This document shows positions 7,828-16,504 of a DNA stretch of 64,000 nucleotides, one piece after another. The notes under the pieces are model-generated. The model ran no database searches and was not told the DNA's origin. It saw only the letters and a list, made by a program, of their open reading frames with translations. The stretch is from Gammaproteobacteria bacterium. GTDB lineage: Bacteria > Pseudomonadota > Gammaproteobacteria > Pseudomonadales > Azotimanducaceae. How positions within the stretch are numbered: the stretch's first letter is position 1; every line of letters begins with the position of its first letter. The stretch covers positions 1-64,000 of the forward strand of contig DUBB01000051.1 in assembly GCA_012960535.1 (NCBI GenBank), read 5' to 3'. The position numbers were made by a program, and so were the translations under genes.

Positions 7828-9186
7828 ATGGGCCACTATCCTCTCTCAAACCTCAAAATTGCGGCAATTCTGGCAATAGGCACCTTGATTCTCAGCTTCT
7901 TAGCCCCGATTGATCCGCCCGAAAAAGATAGCAATGACACCTTCTCTCTGGCGTTACCAATAAAGCCTGACACTTCTGCATCAGCAGATAGCATCAATGC
8001 GTGGCCTGAAAACAATGCTGAAGCTGGCGCGAGCCCACCTGAAGATCCGCTGAACCATGCCAGGACAACTTATGTCATTCTGCAAGATGACAATCTATCT
8101 AATGTGTTTGCAAAGCTGGACTTCCAGGCAAGAGATCTTCAGGAAATTCTCCAGGCTGATGGCAGCGGCGCCCTCAGGCGCATTGTCCCTGGCAATGAAC
8201 TTGAACTCACCAAGAACGAATCGGGCCAAATCCATATCCTGAAATACGAAGTTGACCCATTGAATACCCTAGTGGCGACTCGCTTAACCAGGGGCTTCGT
8301 TATTGAAACAATAGAGAAGCAACTCAACATCGTAACAGCACATCGAGCTGCGAGCATTTCTGCAAAGCTTCCATCTCTTTACAAAGCCGGCAAAAAGGCG
8401 GGACTGAGCGATAACTTAATCATGGAGTTGGCCAATCTGTTTCAGTGGGACATCAGCTTTGCTCTGGATCTACGCCAAGGCGATAAATTCTCGTTGGTTT
8501 ACCAGGAGCATTATGTTGACGGAGTAAAAATTGCAGATGGTAAAATCTTAGCGGCAGCGTTCTCAAACAGCGGAAAGAAGCATACAGCCCTGCTCTATAA
8601 GAATGACAAAGGGGATGCCACTTACTTTTCGGAAAACGGTGAAAGCCTGCAGAAAGCATTTATCAGAGATCCTGTGCACTTTTCTTACGTGAGTTCTAGT
8701 TTCAATCTAAGACGTCTTCATCCTATTCACAAAAAGGTTCGTCCACACAGAGGAACTGACTATGCAGCCAAGAAGGGCACACCGGTAGTCGCTGCAGGAG
8801 ATGGCAAGGTTCATGAAGCATCCTCTAATGAAGCATCAGGAAACTTCATCATCATTAACCATGGTGAACAATACATAACCAAATACCTGCATCTGTCAAG
8901 ATTCGCCAGGGGCATAAGAGCCGGGAAATCTGTGAAACAAGGACAGGAAATTGGTTATGTTGGATCCACCGGGTGGGCGACTGGCCCGCACCTGCATTAC
9001 GAATTCCTGGTCAGTGGGGTTCATCGAAATCCTAAGACTGTAGGCCTGCCCAATGCCAAACCGATCCCATCTACTGAGTTACAGGCCTTTCGGCTACAGA
9101 CCAGTCCTTATCTTGAGCAGTTAGCCGTACTTAGCAGGGAAGTTGACAAAGACACTCTGGGCTCGGGTTCAAAGACAGGAAAATAA
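7828..9186 (+). CDS. M23-family peptidoglycan endopeptidase (MepM/YebA-like)
   Basis: A 452-residue murein hydrolase precursor. Residues 8-26 form an uncleaved or cleaved N-terminal membrane segment, followed by a Pro/Ser/Glu-rich linker, an OapA/LysM-like segment (about 80-130) and a middle domain. The C-terminal LytM (M23) domain carries zinc ligands H307 and D311 in HRGTDYA and the HLH motif at 388-390. All zinc and catalytic His residues are present, so it should cleave peptide cross-links in the periplasm. It is divergent from tyrS and converges on erpA with 14 nt between stops. Pseudomonas has anmK beside this gene; it is absent here. Confidence 0.88.
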   Translation: MGHYPLSNLKIAAILAIGTLILSFLAPIDPPEKDSNDTFSLALPIKPDTSASADSINAWPENNAEAGASPPEDPLNHARTTYVILQDDNLSNVFAKLDFQARDLQEILQADGSGALRRIVPGNELELTKNESGQIHILKYEVDPLNTLVATRLTRGFVIETIEKQLNIVTAHRAASISAKLPSLYKAGKKAGLSDNLIMELANLFQWDISFALDLRQGDKFSLVYQEHYVDGVKIADGKILAAAFSNSGKKHTALLYKNDKGDATYFSENGESLQKAFIRDPVHFSYVSSSFNLRRLHPIHKKVRPHRGTDYAAKKGTPVVAAGDGKVHEASSNEASGNFIIINHGEQYITKYLHLSRFARGIRAGKSVKQGQEIGYVGSTGWATGPHLHYEFLVSGVHRNPKTVGLPNAKPIPSTELQAFRLQTSPYLEQLAVLSREVDKDTLGSGSKTGK

Positions 9187-9200
9187 CCACCTGCCTGGCG

Positions 9201-9539
9201 TCATATCGAGAAGGAATTACCACAACCGCAGGTGGCACTGGCACTGGGGTTGGTCACAATGAACCGTGAACCCTGCAAATCTTCACGAAAATCTATTTCC
9301 GCTCCGGCAAGATATTGATAACTCAAGGGATCAATTAAAAGGGTCACGCCGTTTTTCTCAATGGCAGAGTCATCGTCTTCCTTGTCTTCATCAAAGGTAA
9401 AACCGTATTCAAACCCCGAGCAGCCGCCGCCAGTGACAAACACCCGCAGCTTAAGATTCTCGTTCTGCTCCTCGCCAATCAGAAGTTTCACTTTACAGGC
9501 TGCTGCCTCAGTAAAACTCATTGATGTCATATCTATCAT
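9201..9539 (-). CDS. erpA: iron-sulfur cluster insertion protein ErpA
   Basis: A 112-residue A-type iron-sulfur carrier (HesB/IscA fold) that delivers clusters to targets such as IspG/IspH. The three conserved cysteines are present: C40 in VTGGGCSGF, and C104 and C106 in CGCGNSFSI at the C-terminus. The FEYGFTFDE segment and the [11 protein letters not shown] ending identify ErpA rather than IscA. The start ATG has AAGGG about 12 nt upstream; a second in-frame ATG lies three codons later. It is transcribed on its own, 48 nt downstream of the bactofilin gene. Confidence 0.95.
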   Translation of the reverse strand: MIDMTSMSFTEAAACKVKLLIGEEQNENLKLRVFVTGGGCSGFEYGFTFDEDKEDDDSAIEKNGVTLLIDPLSYQYLAGAEIDFREDLQGSRFIVTNPSASATCGCGNSFSI

Positions 9540-9587
9540 TTTTTTATTGAACCCTTAATACCTACTATCGTGGAAATCCAGTGCATT

Positions 9588-10049
9588 TCAGGCACCAGAG
9601 TCCGATTTCTGGACTGCTTTTATCCAAGAATCGGTTTTCTCTTTAGATTCCTCTTTGGATGTTGCCAGTTTCTGGCTCTTTTGAACTACCTTACTTTGCT
9701 CAATCTGACGCAGACTTCCCAATAGCTGACTGCCTTTCATCATTTCAATAATTCGATAATAAACTGCACCGCGGACGTTGGCTTTTGGTGATAATTCAAG
9801 ATGCTTTTCAGAGTATATATCACCTTCAACTTTACCGTTGACTATGATAGTTGGTGCTCTGATTTCGCCTTTTACTAATCCTCTTTGACCGACGGTGATA
9901 ATCGCGTCCTGGTCATCCAGAGCACAGATATTGCCTTCCACCACACCGTTAACAATCAACTGGGACTTAAAAAGTAGATCACCTTCAATCTTACAATTTT
10001 CGGCAATCAACGATACCTGCCCTGGATTACCACCCCTTAATTTCATCAT
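9588..10049 (-). CDS. bactofilin (polymer-forming cytoskeletal protein)
   Basis: A 153-residue protein built on the right-handed beta-helix of bactofilins: repeated short strands with G-D/E-hydrophobic turns (IEGDLLFKSQLIVNGVVEGNI, GLVKGEIRAPTIIVNGKVEGDIY) between about residues 15 and 100, then a Lys/Ser-rich tail. Bactofilins polymerise without nucleotide and organise cell-wall enzymes. The M23 peptidase two genes away fits that role, and such pairing is recurrent in the family. I choose the ATG at 10049 because AGGAGG lies 9 nt upstream. An earlier ATG (10076) lies inside the upstream gene. It is co-transcribed with the DUF6776-like gene, whose stop is 5 nt away. Confidence 0.9.
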   Translation of the reverse strand: MMKLRGGNPGQVSLIAENCKIEGDLLFKSQLIVNGVVEGNICALDDQDAIITVGQRGLVKGEIRAPTIIVNGKVEGDIYSEKHLELSPKANVRGAVYYRIIEMMKGSQLLGSLRQIEQSKVVQKSQKLATSKEESKEKTDSWIKAVQKSDSGA

Positions 10050-10054
10050 GCTGC

Positions 10055-10792
10055 TCAACCTCCTATAACCGGCCATTGATAGTTTCTTTCATAGAGTCGT
10101 TCTTTCAGCCCATCTTCCCTGGCCACTAACTGGACGGTTGAAGGTTTGAAATCATCGGGTATGGAAAACCGACCACTGATATTCTGGAAGTACCTGAAAC
10201 TGAACTCCAACGATTGATCCTGACTATCTAAAACCGGTTCCAGAGGTACGCTCACCTCAACGCCGTTCCGTTCACCCTGGATTTCTATATCAACACTGCC
10301 AGAAACAAGATCACCATCCTTGGACATCTGGGTCAACATCAATCGATATTCGTATAAATTAGATTCTCCCAGACTCTTTAATTGCCAGCCCTCAATTGAC
10401 AAATTACCGGTAACCAACTCAGGTCGGAACAGATTCCGATAATATGAAATCTCTCCCTTAAGATCGGCTAACTCAACCTCAAGCCGCTGCACCGTATTCA
10501 ATAATTCATTGGTAGCAAGGCTATCAACATTTTTGGCGAACTCTAGATTAGCTACCTTATACTGCAGCTCAAGTTTCTTTTTGAGGCTGGAATCTAACGC
10601 TTCCTGAACAGCTCCAAATCTGGCTGCTTCCTCTTCATCTGTTTTCTTACCCTTCTCAAAACCAAAACCATAACTGAACAGCCCTGCCAGACAAACCAAG
10701 CCCATCATCACAAAAGCAATTACGATCCTGAAACCGGGCCGGTGCTCAGTGACAATAATTTCATCATTTCCTGCTTTACGCGAGATATTCAT
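10055..10792 (-). CDS. DUF6776-like membrane-anchored coiled-coil protein
   Basis: A 245-residue protein with a short basic cytoplasmic N-terminus, one membrane helix (about residues 22-45), a charged coiled coil (about 50-125, with leucine heptads in LNTVQRLEVELADLKGEISYYRNL) and a beta-rich C-terminal domain ending in a motif with RYFQNISGRFSIPDDFKPSTV. This arrangement matches the DUF6776 family, which sits next to bactofilin and erpA in related bacteria. Function is unknown. The operon with the bactofilin suggests an envelope scaffold role for a periplasmic domain (inference). Confidence 0.7.
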   Translation of the reverse strand: MNISRKAGNDEIIVTEHRPGFRIVIAFVMMGLVCLAGLFSYGFGFEKGKKTDEEEAARFGAVQEALDSSLKKKLELQYKVANLEFAKNVDSLATNELLNTVQRLEVELADLKGEISYYRNLFRPELVTGNLSIEGWQLKSLGESNLYEYRLMLTQMSKDGDLVSGSVDIEIQGERNGVEVSVPLEPVLDSQDQSLEFSFRYFQNISGRFSIPDDFKPSTVQLVAREDGLKERLYERNYQWPVIGG

Positions 10793-10860
10793 CTCTACAC
10801 TCTACTATTGCGCCAAGCCCACATATTAACAGAATTATCGTAGCTGGCTAGGACAGCTAT

Positions 10861-11562
10861 ATGCGCTTTAGTTTATGGACACTGCCGAAATCAGTTAAAC
10901 TGCCTGAACAGGCCACCGGCTATATCATATTCATGAATCAACTACGGCATCTAATACTATGCGAACCATTCGAAAAACACTTCGAAGCATACCCCTGCGG
11001 AACCTTCTGGCAACTCGGTTACCTATTTACCGACAACCTTTCCCGTTCGGCCTTTTACGTTATATTAAGCATGGGTGCCATGATGGGAGCTGTTCTGCAG
11101 GCTGCCCTTATGGCGGTAATGGAACTGCTTGGACTGCAATACAAGCAAAACCCGATATCCATGGCTCTGAACGGAGCCTCGGTTGGCAGCCAAATGTCCA
11201 AAATATTTATTCGCGTGGCTAATCTACTCAGCTGGCAGGAAGCGCAATCCTACGCCGACCAGGACTGTGTCTGGCTCTTGATGGAAAAGAACCACGCTGC
11301 TGTTTTTATCCTGCGGCTTGAATATCTGAAAATTTACCTGGCTTCTGCACAGGACACATCCGTTGATCTGGCAAAGATTCCCGGCTTGAGAAAAGATGTC
11401 ACCCGTATTCTATTGCAGGAAACATTAAGCGAAGCATTTGATAAACTGCAAATATCAGGAGTACAGGCGCTGGTGATCGTGAGGATGAGTGCGCCCTTGA
11501 TTGAATCTCCTGTGGGGATTCTCACTCGTGAAGACATTGAGAGTTTTTATAGCAGAGCATAG
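10861..11562 (+). CDS. hypothetical protein, unrecognised
   Basis: A 233-residue ORF on the strand opposite the bactofilin operon and 152 nt before hemL. It has a mildly hydrophobic stretch at about residues 65-90 (SAFYVILSMGAMMGAVLQAALMAVMELL), then an alternating alpha/beta region (IFIRVANLLSWQEAQSYADQ, VWLLMEKNHAAVFILRLEYLKIYLA, VQALVIVRMSAP) ending in SPVGILTREDIESFY. I do not recognise a family. Codon use looks like the neighbours', and the frame is uninterrupted, so I take it as a real gene. The start is uncertain; a second ATG lies at residue 25. Confidence 0.55.
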   Translation: MRFSLWTLPKSVKLPEQATGYIIFMNQLRHLILCEPFEKHFEAYPCGTFWQLGYLFTDNLSRSAFYVILSMGAMMGAVLQAALMAVMELLGLQYKQNPISMALNGASVGSQMSKIFIRVANLLSWQEAQSYADQDCVWLLMEKNHAAVFILRLEYLKIYLASAQDTSVDLAKIPGLRKDVTRILLQETLSEAFDKLQISGVQALVIVRMSAPLIESPVGILTREDIESFYSRA

Positions 11563-11714
11563 CTTAACAACATTTTTAGTCATAGGTGGCAACCTTATCG
11601 AGCTCTTTTACCGAATTGCGTCGCGGCAACGCCATCATTACTAGCAGGTAATAAACCGGAAACCAAAACAATCCAGGGTTATTCCAATTTATAAGTGCGC
11701 CCGAAGGAGTCAAA

Positions 11715-12995
11715 ATGAAACGTTCCAAATTCCTATTTACCGAAGCTCAGGAGATTCTCCCTGGCGGCGTGAATTCACCGGTGCGTGCATTCAGCCGTGT
11801 AGGTGGCAATCCCGTTTACTTCAAACGTGGCAAAGGGGCCTATCTCTATGATGAAGATAACAAGGCCTATATTGACTATGTAGGCTCCTGGGGGCCAATG
11901 ATTGCGGGTCATGCCCACCCGGATGTGATCCATGCGGTGCAGGAAGCAGCGCAGAATGGTCTCGGTTTTGGCGCGCCAACAGAAATCGAAACGCAACTGG
12001 CTAAGAAAATCCAACTGCACATGCCCACCATGGAACTCATGCGTATGGTCAACTCGGGTACAGAAGCGACTATGAGCGCACTGAGAGTAGCCAGAGGCTT
12101 TACCGGCCGAGACAAGATCGTTAAATTCGAGGGCTGCTATCATGGCCATTCTGATGGCCTCCTGGTAAAAGCAGGCTCAGGTGCTCTGACCCTGGGAGAA
12201 CCAGACTCCGCAGGCGTACCCCAGCAGGTCGCAGAACAGACGCTGACCCTGCCTTTCAATGATATAGAAGCTGCAAAAATACTTTTTAGCCAGCTTGGCG
12301 AACAAGTAGCTGCCATCATCATCGAGCCCGTGGCAGGTAACATGGGTATGGTGATGCCGGTTCCAGGATTCCTAGCTGAATTAAAACGACTCTGTCTGGA
12401 TTATGGTGCACTCCTTATATTCGACGAAGTAATGACCGGGTTCAGGGTTGGCTTGAAGGGTGCACAGGGTCTGTTTTCAGTTCAACCAGATCTTACGACG
12501 CTGGGTAAGGTTATCGGTGGCGGCCTGCCAGTGGGTTCTTTTGGCGGCCGTCGGGATATCATGGAATGTGTAGCGCCACTCGGGCCGGTGTACCAGGCAG
12601 GCACTCTCTCAGGCAATCCCATAGCGATGGCCTCTGGTATTGCCACCTTAAGTATTATCGAAAAACCTGACTTTTTCCCTGACCTGCAAGCCCAGACCAG
12701 CAACTTCGTGAAAAGACTGGAGGTCCTGGCAAGGGACCGAAAAGTGCCACTAACCGCCAACAGCATCGGTGGCATGTTTGGCTTCTTCTTCACCTCTGAT
12801 AACCCAGTCAGCAACTTCTCCCAGGTGCTTAATTCGAATACCAGCAACTTTAACGCATTTTTTCACCACATGCTGGCTTCGGGAATCAATCTTGCACCCT
12901 CCCCTTTTGAGAGTGGATTCGTGTCTGGCGCCCATACTGAACAAGAATTTGCTGCAACTCTGGATGCGGCTGATACAGCCTTCAAAAACATCTAA
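11715..12995 (+). CDS. hemL: glutamate-1-semialdehyde 2,1-aminomutase
   Basis: A PLP enzyme of 426 residues that converts glutamate-1-semialdehyde to 5-aminolevulinate, the first committed step of tetrapyrrole synthesis by the C5 route. It has the N-terminal [19 protein letters not shown] (113-120), the PLP-binding [10 protein letters not shown] (about 235-244) and the Schiff-base lysine K265 in [11 protein letters not shown]. Length and motifs are typical. The start ATG follows GAAGGAG by a good spacing. The downstream adenosine kinase begins 19 nt after the stop, so they are probably co-transcribed. Confidence 0.97.
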   Translation: MKRSKFLFTEAQEILPGGVNSPVRAFSRVGGNPVYFKRGKGAYLYDEDNKAYIDYVGSWGPMIAGHAHPDVIHAVQEAAQNGLGFGAPTEIETQLAKKIQLHMPTMELMRMVNSGTEATMSALRVARGFTGRDKIVKFEGCYHGHSDGLLVKAGSGALTLGEPDSAGVPQQVAEQTLTLPFNDIEAAKILFSQLGEQVAAIIIEPVAGNMGMVMPVPGFLAELKRLCLDYGALLIFDEVMTGFRVGLKGAQGLFSVQPDLTTLGKVIGGGLPVGSFGGRRDIMECVAPLGPVYQAGTLSGNPIAMASGIATLSIIEKPDFFPDLQAQTSNFVKRLEVLARDRKVPLTANSIGGMFGFFFTSDNPVSNFSQVLNSNTSNFNAFFHHMLASGINLAPSPFESGFVSGAHTEQEFAATLDAADTAFKNI

Positions 12996-13014
12996 TCCAC
13001 ATAAGGTTAAAAAC

Positions 13015-14007
13015 ATGTACGACGTTTATGGTATAGGTAATGCCCTGGTTGACTCTGAATATGAAGTTGTAGATTCTTTTTTAGAGAGCAACCATTATCA
13101 GAAAGGATCAATGACGCTGGTTGACGCCCAGCAACGAGCTGACCTCATTTTGGCTTTGGAACGAGAGCACAATCTGCGGAAAACTAAATTGTCCGGTGGT
13201 GGGTCCGCCGCCAATTCCATGGTGATCATCGCTCAACTCGGCGGTAAGGCGTTTTACAGCTGCAAAGTCGCCAATGATCTGACCGGAGACTTTTTTGTCA
13301 CCGATCTCAGTACTGCGGGGGTTGCTACCAACCTGAAATCAAACCGCGAGCCCGGCGTTACCGGTGAGTGTATATCGATGATCAGCCCTGATGCCGAAAG
13401 AACGCTAATGACTCACCTTGGAATTACCGAAAACCTGTCGGTCAAGGACTTAGATGAGACAGCACTGAAGGATGCCAGTTATCTCTACATTGAGGGTTAT
13501 CTGGTTAGCTCACCCACCGCCTTTGAAGCTGCTTTAACGGCACAGAGGATAGCAAAACAAGCAGGTGTCGCAGTGTCACTGACTTTATCGGATATGACCA
13601 TGGTGGAAAATTTCCGTGCTGAGTTCGATACCCTCATTGACCGGGGTGTGGATCTGTTATTCTGCAATGAAGATGAAGCGCGTATCTGCACACAAAGCAA
13701 CAACAGGGAAGACATGGTACGAATACTCGGCCAGAGGGTGGGCAGCTTTGCATTGACCTGCGGTGGTGATGGTGCCTATGTCGCAGGACACAATCAGCCG
13801 CCGAGTTTCATCAAGGCTTCCAGAGTAAACCCTGTAGACACCACCGGGGCAGGCGATATATTTGCCGGAACCTTCCTATACCACCTTGCTAATGGCAGTA
13901 GCATAGCCGCCGCTACCCAGCAGGCTCACCGGGCGGCCGCTTTACTGGTCCAGAAATTCGGTGCCCGGCTGGACAACAAAGACATTGGCAAACTAATACT
14001 GGCTTGA
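13015..14007 (+). CDS. adenosine kinase (PfkB-family sugar kinase)
   Basis: A 330-residue ribokinase-type kinase. It has the N-terminal GIGNALVD, the substrate-side GGGSAANS (61-68), and the anion-hole/catalytic motif DTTGAGD at residues 275-281 with D281 as base. Overall resemblance is to bacterial proteins annotated as adenosine kinase, which make AMP from adenosine; fructose- or other nucleoside kinases are the alternatives. I place the start at ATG 13015, 19 nt after hemL. The same frame is open further upstream inside hemL, but that is overlap. It ends 24 nt before the convergent hmuV. Confidence 0.88.
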   Translation: MYDVYGIGNALVDSEYEVVDSFLESNHYQKGSMTLVDAQQRADLILALEREHNLRKTKLSGGGSAANSMVIIAQLGGKAFYSCKVANDLTGDFFVTDLSTAGVATNLKSNREPGVTGECISMISPDAERTLMTHLGITENLSVKDLDETALKDASYLYIEGYLVSSPTAFEAALTAQRIAKQAGVAVSLTLSDMTMVENFRAEFDTLIDRGVDLLFCNEDEARICTQSNNREDMVRILGQRVGSFALTCGGDGAYVAGHNQPPSFIKASRVNPVDTTGAGDIFAGTFLYHLANGSSIAAATQQAHRAAALLVQKFGARLDNKDIGKLILA

Positions 14008-14031
14008 TGAGGTCAATACTGAAGCCACGTA

Positions 14032-14805
14032 TTATTCAAACAACAATCCAGGGCGATCATTAAACTGAGATGGCTGAAGCGTTGTCTTTACGCCGAAAAT
14101 TGCCTGAATGGCCTGGGGTGTTAACACGGCTGGAGGCTCACCAAATTCAGCAAGTTCACCAGAGCCATTTAACAAAGCTATCAAGTCACCATATCGCATC
14201 GCCAGATTTAAGTCGTGCAGGACCACGCATATGCAGTGTCCTCCAGTCGCTAATGTTTTCAATAACCGCATGAGCATTAACTGATGAGCTAAATCCAGTG
14301 AAGTCAGCGGTTCATCAAGAAACAGACAGGTCCCCTGGGATATAGACCAAATCTGCGCCAGAACTCGAGCAATCTGAACACGCTGCTTTTCACCACCAGA
14401 TAAAGTCAGATAATCTCTCTCTGCAATCCTGTCCAGCGCCATTGCTAACAATACTTCGGCAACCACACGTTTATTTTCTTCCTGGCTGGTTACAAAGGGC
14501 GAGCGGCCAAAATGCACAACTTCTCTAACCTTAAAAGGGAAATCCAGCCTGCTGCTCTGAGGTAAAACACCAATACGTGTCGCCCGCTGACTTCTGGGAA
14601 GATTAAAAGGATCATGGCCAAATTGCCTTATCTCTCCCTCTGCAGGTTGATAATCTCCTGCTGCAAGATGCAGTAACGTTGATTTACCGGCACCATTGGG
14701 ACCAAGGACAACCAGCAATTTGCCAGGACCTATCTGAAATGAAACATCACGGAGCAGGCATTTTTCACCGATTCGATAGCTCACCTGTGACAGCCGTAAA
14801 CTCAT
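14032..14805 (-). CDS. hmuV: heme-type ABC transporter ATP-binding protein HmuV
   Basis: A 257-residue ABC ATPase with Walker A GPNGAGKS (35-42), Q-loop in GVLPQSS (79-85), signature LSGGEKQ (135-141), Walker B LFLDEP (161-166) and the switch His in VVLHDLN. The VLPQSSRLDFPFKVREVV segment is characteristic of HmuV rather than FecE or BtuD. It energises import of heme (or a related iron/corrinoid chelate) through the HmuU permease, whose gene overlaps its start by 4 nt. No periplasmic binding protein gene accompanies the pair. Confidence 0.88.
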   Translation of the reverse strand: MSLRLSQVSYRIGEKCLLRDVSFQIGPGKLLVVLGPNGAGKSTLLHLAAGDYQPAEGEIRQFGHDPFNLPRSQRATRIGVLPQSSRLDFPFKVREVVHFGRSPFVTSQEENKRVVAEVLLAMALDRIAERDYLTLSGGEKQRVQIARVLAQIWSISQGTCLFLDEPLTSLDLAHQLMLMRLLKTLATGGHCICVVLHDLNLAMRYGDLIALLNGSGELAEFGEPPAVLTPQAIQAIFGVKTTLQPSQFNDRPGLLFE

Positions 14806-15773
14806 AATCGATCTCCGCTGTCTTTCTTAACGATGAGGTAAATGAAAAAAGGCCCGCCAATCAGGGCGGTAACAATGCCAACCGGGATCTGCGAAGGAGA
14901 GAACAATTGTCTGCTTACGGTATCTGCCAGCAACACCAGCATACCGCCAACAACCATTGACCCTGGCAAAACAATCTCATGCCTGGCATGCGAGGCCATC
15001 CTGACCAAATGGGGGACGATCAGGCCGACAAAGGCGATGACACCACAGAGGCTCACAGCAATTCCGGTAATCAAGGCTGCCAGTAAAATAGCTTCAAGCC
15101 GCAGTTTGGGCACCTCAATACCCAGGTGCCCGGCTTCCAGGTCACCCAGTGTCATGATATCAAGCCTTCTGGCCAGAAAAAGAATGCGCAGCAAAGCCGG
15201 CAGCATGAACAAAGAGATCAACACACTCTGCCAATCAGCATGATTGAAACTGCCCAGAGCCCAGAAAGTCACACTTCTGAGTTGCTGGTCAGTTGCCAGG
15301 AGCGACAAAATACCCACGCCTGACAAACTCACGGCGTTAACTGCAATACCAGCGAGCAGCATACCGGAAATCCTGCCGCCACGGTCTCCTATCAATATTA
15401 CCAGCCAGGTCGCAAGAAGGCTGCCAATGAAAGCGCTCAAGGCAAGGCCAAAACCTAACAAACCGACCTCAGGTCCCAGCACAATATATAATGATGCAAA
15501 CAGGGCTGCGCCTCCGGATACCCCAATCAGGGCAGGATCAGCTAACGGGTTTCTGAACAATCCCTGAATCAGGGCGCCAGAGGTCGCAACGCCAGCGCCA
15601 ACCAGTACCGACAGGAGCACCCTGGGCATTCTTACTTCCGTCAATATCATTCTAGAAACCGCGTCATCTTCTGACATTAAGCTCGCTATCGACAAGTCAC
15701 TCTCACCCAGGCCCAGAGCGATCAAAATAAAAACCAGTAGCAATAACAAGGCAATGATAAGCGTTGATTTCAT
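14802..15773 (-). CDS. hmuU: FecCD-family ABC permease HmuU
   Basis: A 323-residue permease with about nine to ten membrane helices and the FecCD family motifs: VRMPRVLLSVLVGAGVATSGALIQGLFRNPLADPALIGVSGGA near the N-terminus, in shorter pieces RMPR and NPLADP, and the cytoplasmic coupling-helix region VPHLVR. It forms the transmembrane channel of a heme, siderophore or cobalamin importer; the paired ATPase points to heme. It overlaps sfsA upstream (ATGA) and hmuV downstream by 4 nt each, so translation is coupled. Confidence 0.88.
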   Translation of the reverse strand: MKSTLIIALLLLLVFILIALGLGESDLSIASLMSEDDAVSRMILTEVRMPRVLLSVLVGAGVATSGALIQGLFRNPLADPALIGVSGGAALFASLYIVLGPEVGLLGFGLALSAFIGSLLATWLVILIGDRGGRISGMLLAGIAVNAVSLSGVGILSLLATDQQLRSVTFWALGSFNHADWQSVLISLFMLPALLRILFLARRLDIMTLGDLEAGHLGIEVPKLRLEAILLAALITGIAVSLCGVIAFVGLIVPHLVRMASHARHEIVLPGSMVVGGMLVLLADTVSRQLFSPSQIPVGIVTALIGGPFFIYLIVKKDSGDRL

Positions 15774-16504
15774 AGTCTGCCTGCATCAGAGTCAAACGGT
15801 AATTCCCGGCTCAGCCAACCATGAGGGGGTCTGAAAACAACCTTCATGGCGATGACTTCCACGCCTTCAGCAATTGCTGAGCGAACGGCATCCGCGTAAG
15901 CTGAATCAATATTGTGAGCAAGATGGACTCGCCTGATCCCTGTATGTTGAACGCAATATAACAATACCGCCCTGGAACCCGCCTGTTTAAGCCTGCGAAG
16001 AATCTCTATATGTTTCAACCCTCTTTGTGTAACAGCATCTGGGAACATGCCTGTACCAGAGGATTCCAGCAATGTGACACTTTTGACCTCAACAAAACAA
16101 TCCTCACGAGACTTCGAATCGACACGAGTTGAAAAAAGTCTGAAGTCTAAGCGTCCGCTATTGACCGTCACTTCTCTATCATAGCCTGAATAACCCTGCA
16201 GGCCTGGAATTACATTTCTATTAAGACCTTCTGCAACTAAGTCATTGGCCCTGAGTGTATTGATGCCAATATAATAACCGGGTGTTGTCCGCAACAACTC
16301 AAAAGTATACTGGGTTTTTCGAGCAGGATTAACAGAATGACTCAGCCAGACTGGCGCACCCTGCTCAAGACAGTTGGTCATAGCCCCAGTATTGGGGCAA
16401 TGCGCAACGACCCTATCTCCATCAGTTAATTCTATATCGGCTAAGAAGCGCTTATATCTTCTGATTAACCGGCCGGTTACCCAGTCGCCCTGTAGTACCT
16501 TCAC
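15770..16504 (-). CDS. sfsA: SfsA family DNA/RNA nuclease-like protein
   Basis: A 244-residue SfsA protein with the family motifs AHCPNTGAM near residue 35, GINTLRANDLV, GYDREVTVNSGRLDF, the nuclease-like FVEVKSVTL (a D/E-x-K core) and FPDAVTQRGLKHIEIL. E. coli SfsA was described as a sugar-fermentation stimulator; later work on the fold suggests a restriction-endonuclease-type core, but the cellular role is unsettled. The GTG start overlaps the stop of the aminotransferase as GTGA. Linkage to dksA, here divergent across the aminotransferase, is seen in E. coli and Pseudomonas. Confidence 0.93.
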   Translation of the reverse strand: MKVLQGDWVTGRLIRRYKRFLADIELTDGDRVVAHCPNTGAMTNCLEQGAPVWLSHSVNPARKTQYTFELLRTTPGYYIGINTLRANDLVAEGLNRNVIPGLQGYSGYDREVTVNSGRLDFRLFSTRVDSKSREDCFVEVKSVTLLESSGTGMFPDAVTQRGLKHIEILRRLKQAGSRAVLLYCVQHTGIRRVHLAHNIDSAYADAVRSAIAEGVEVIAMKVVFRPPHGWLSRELPFDSDAGRL

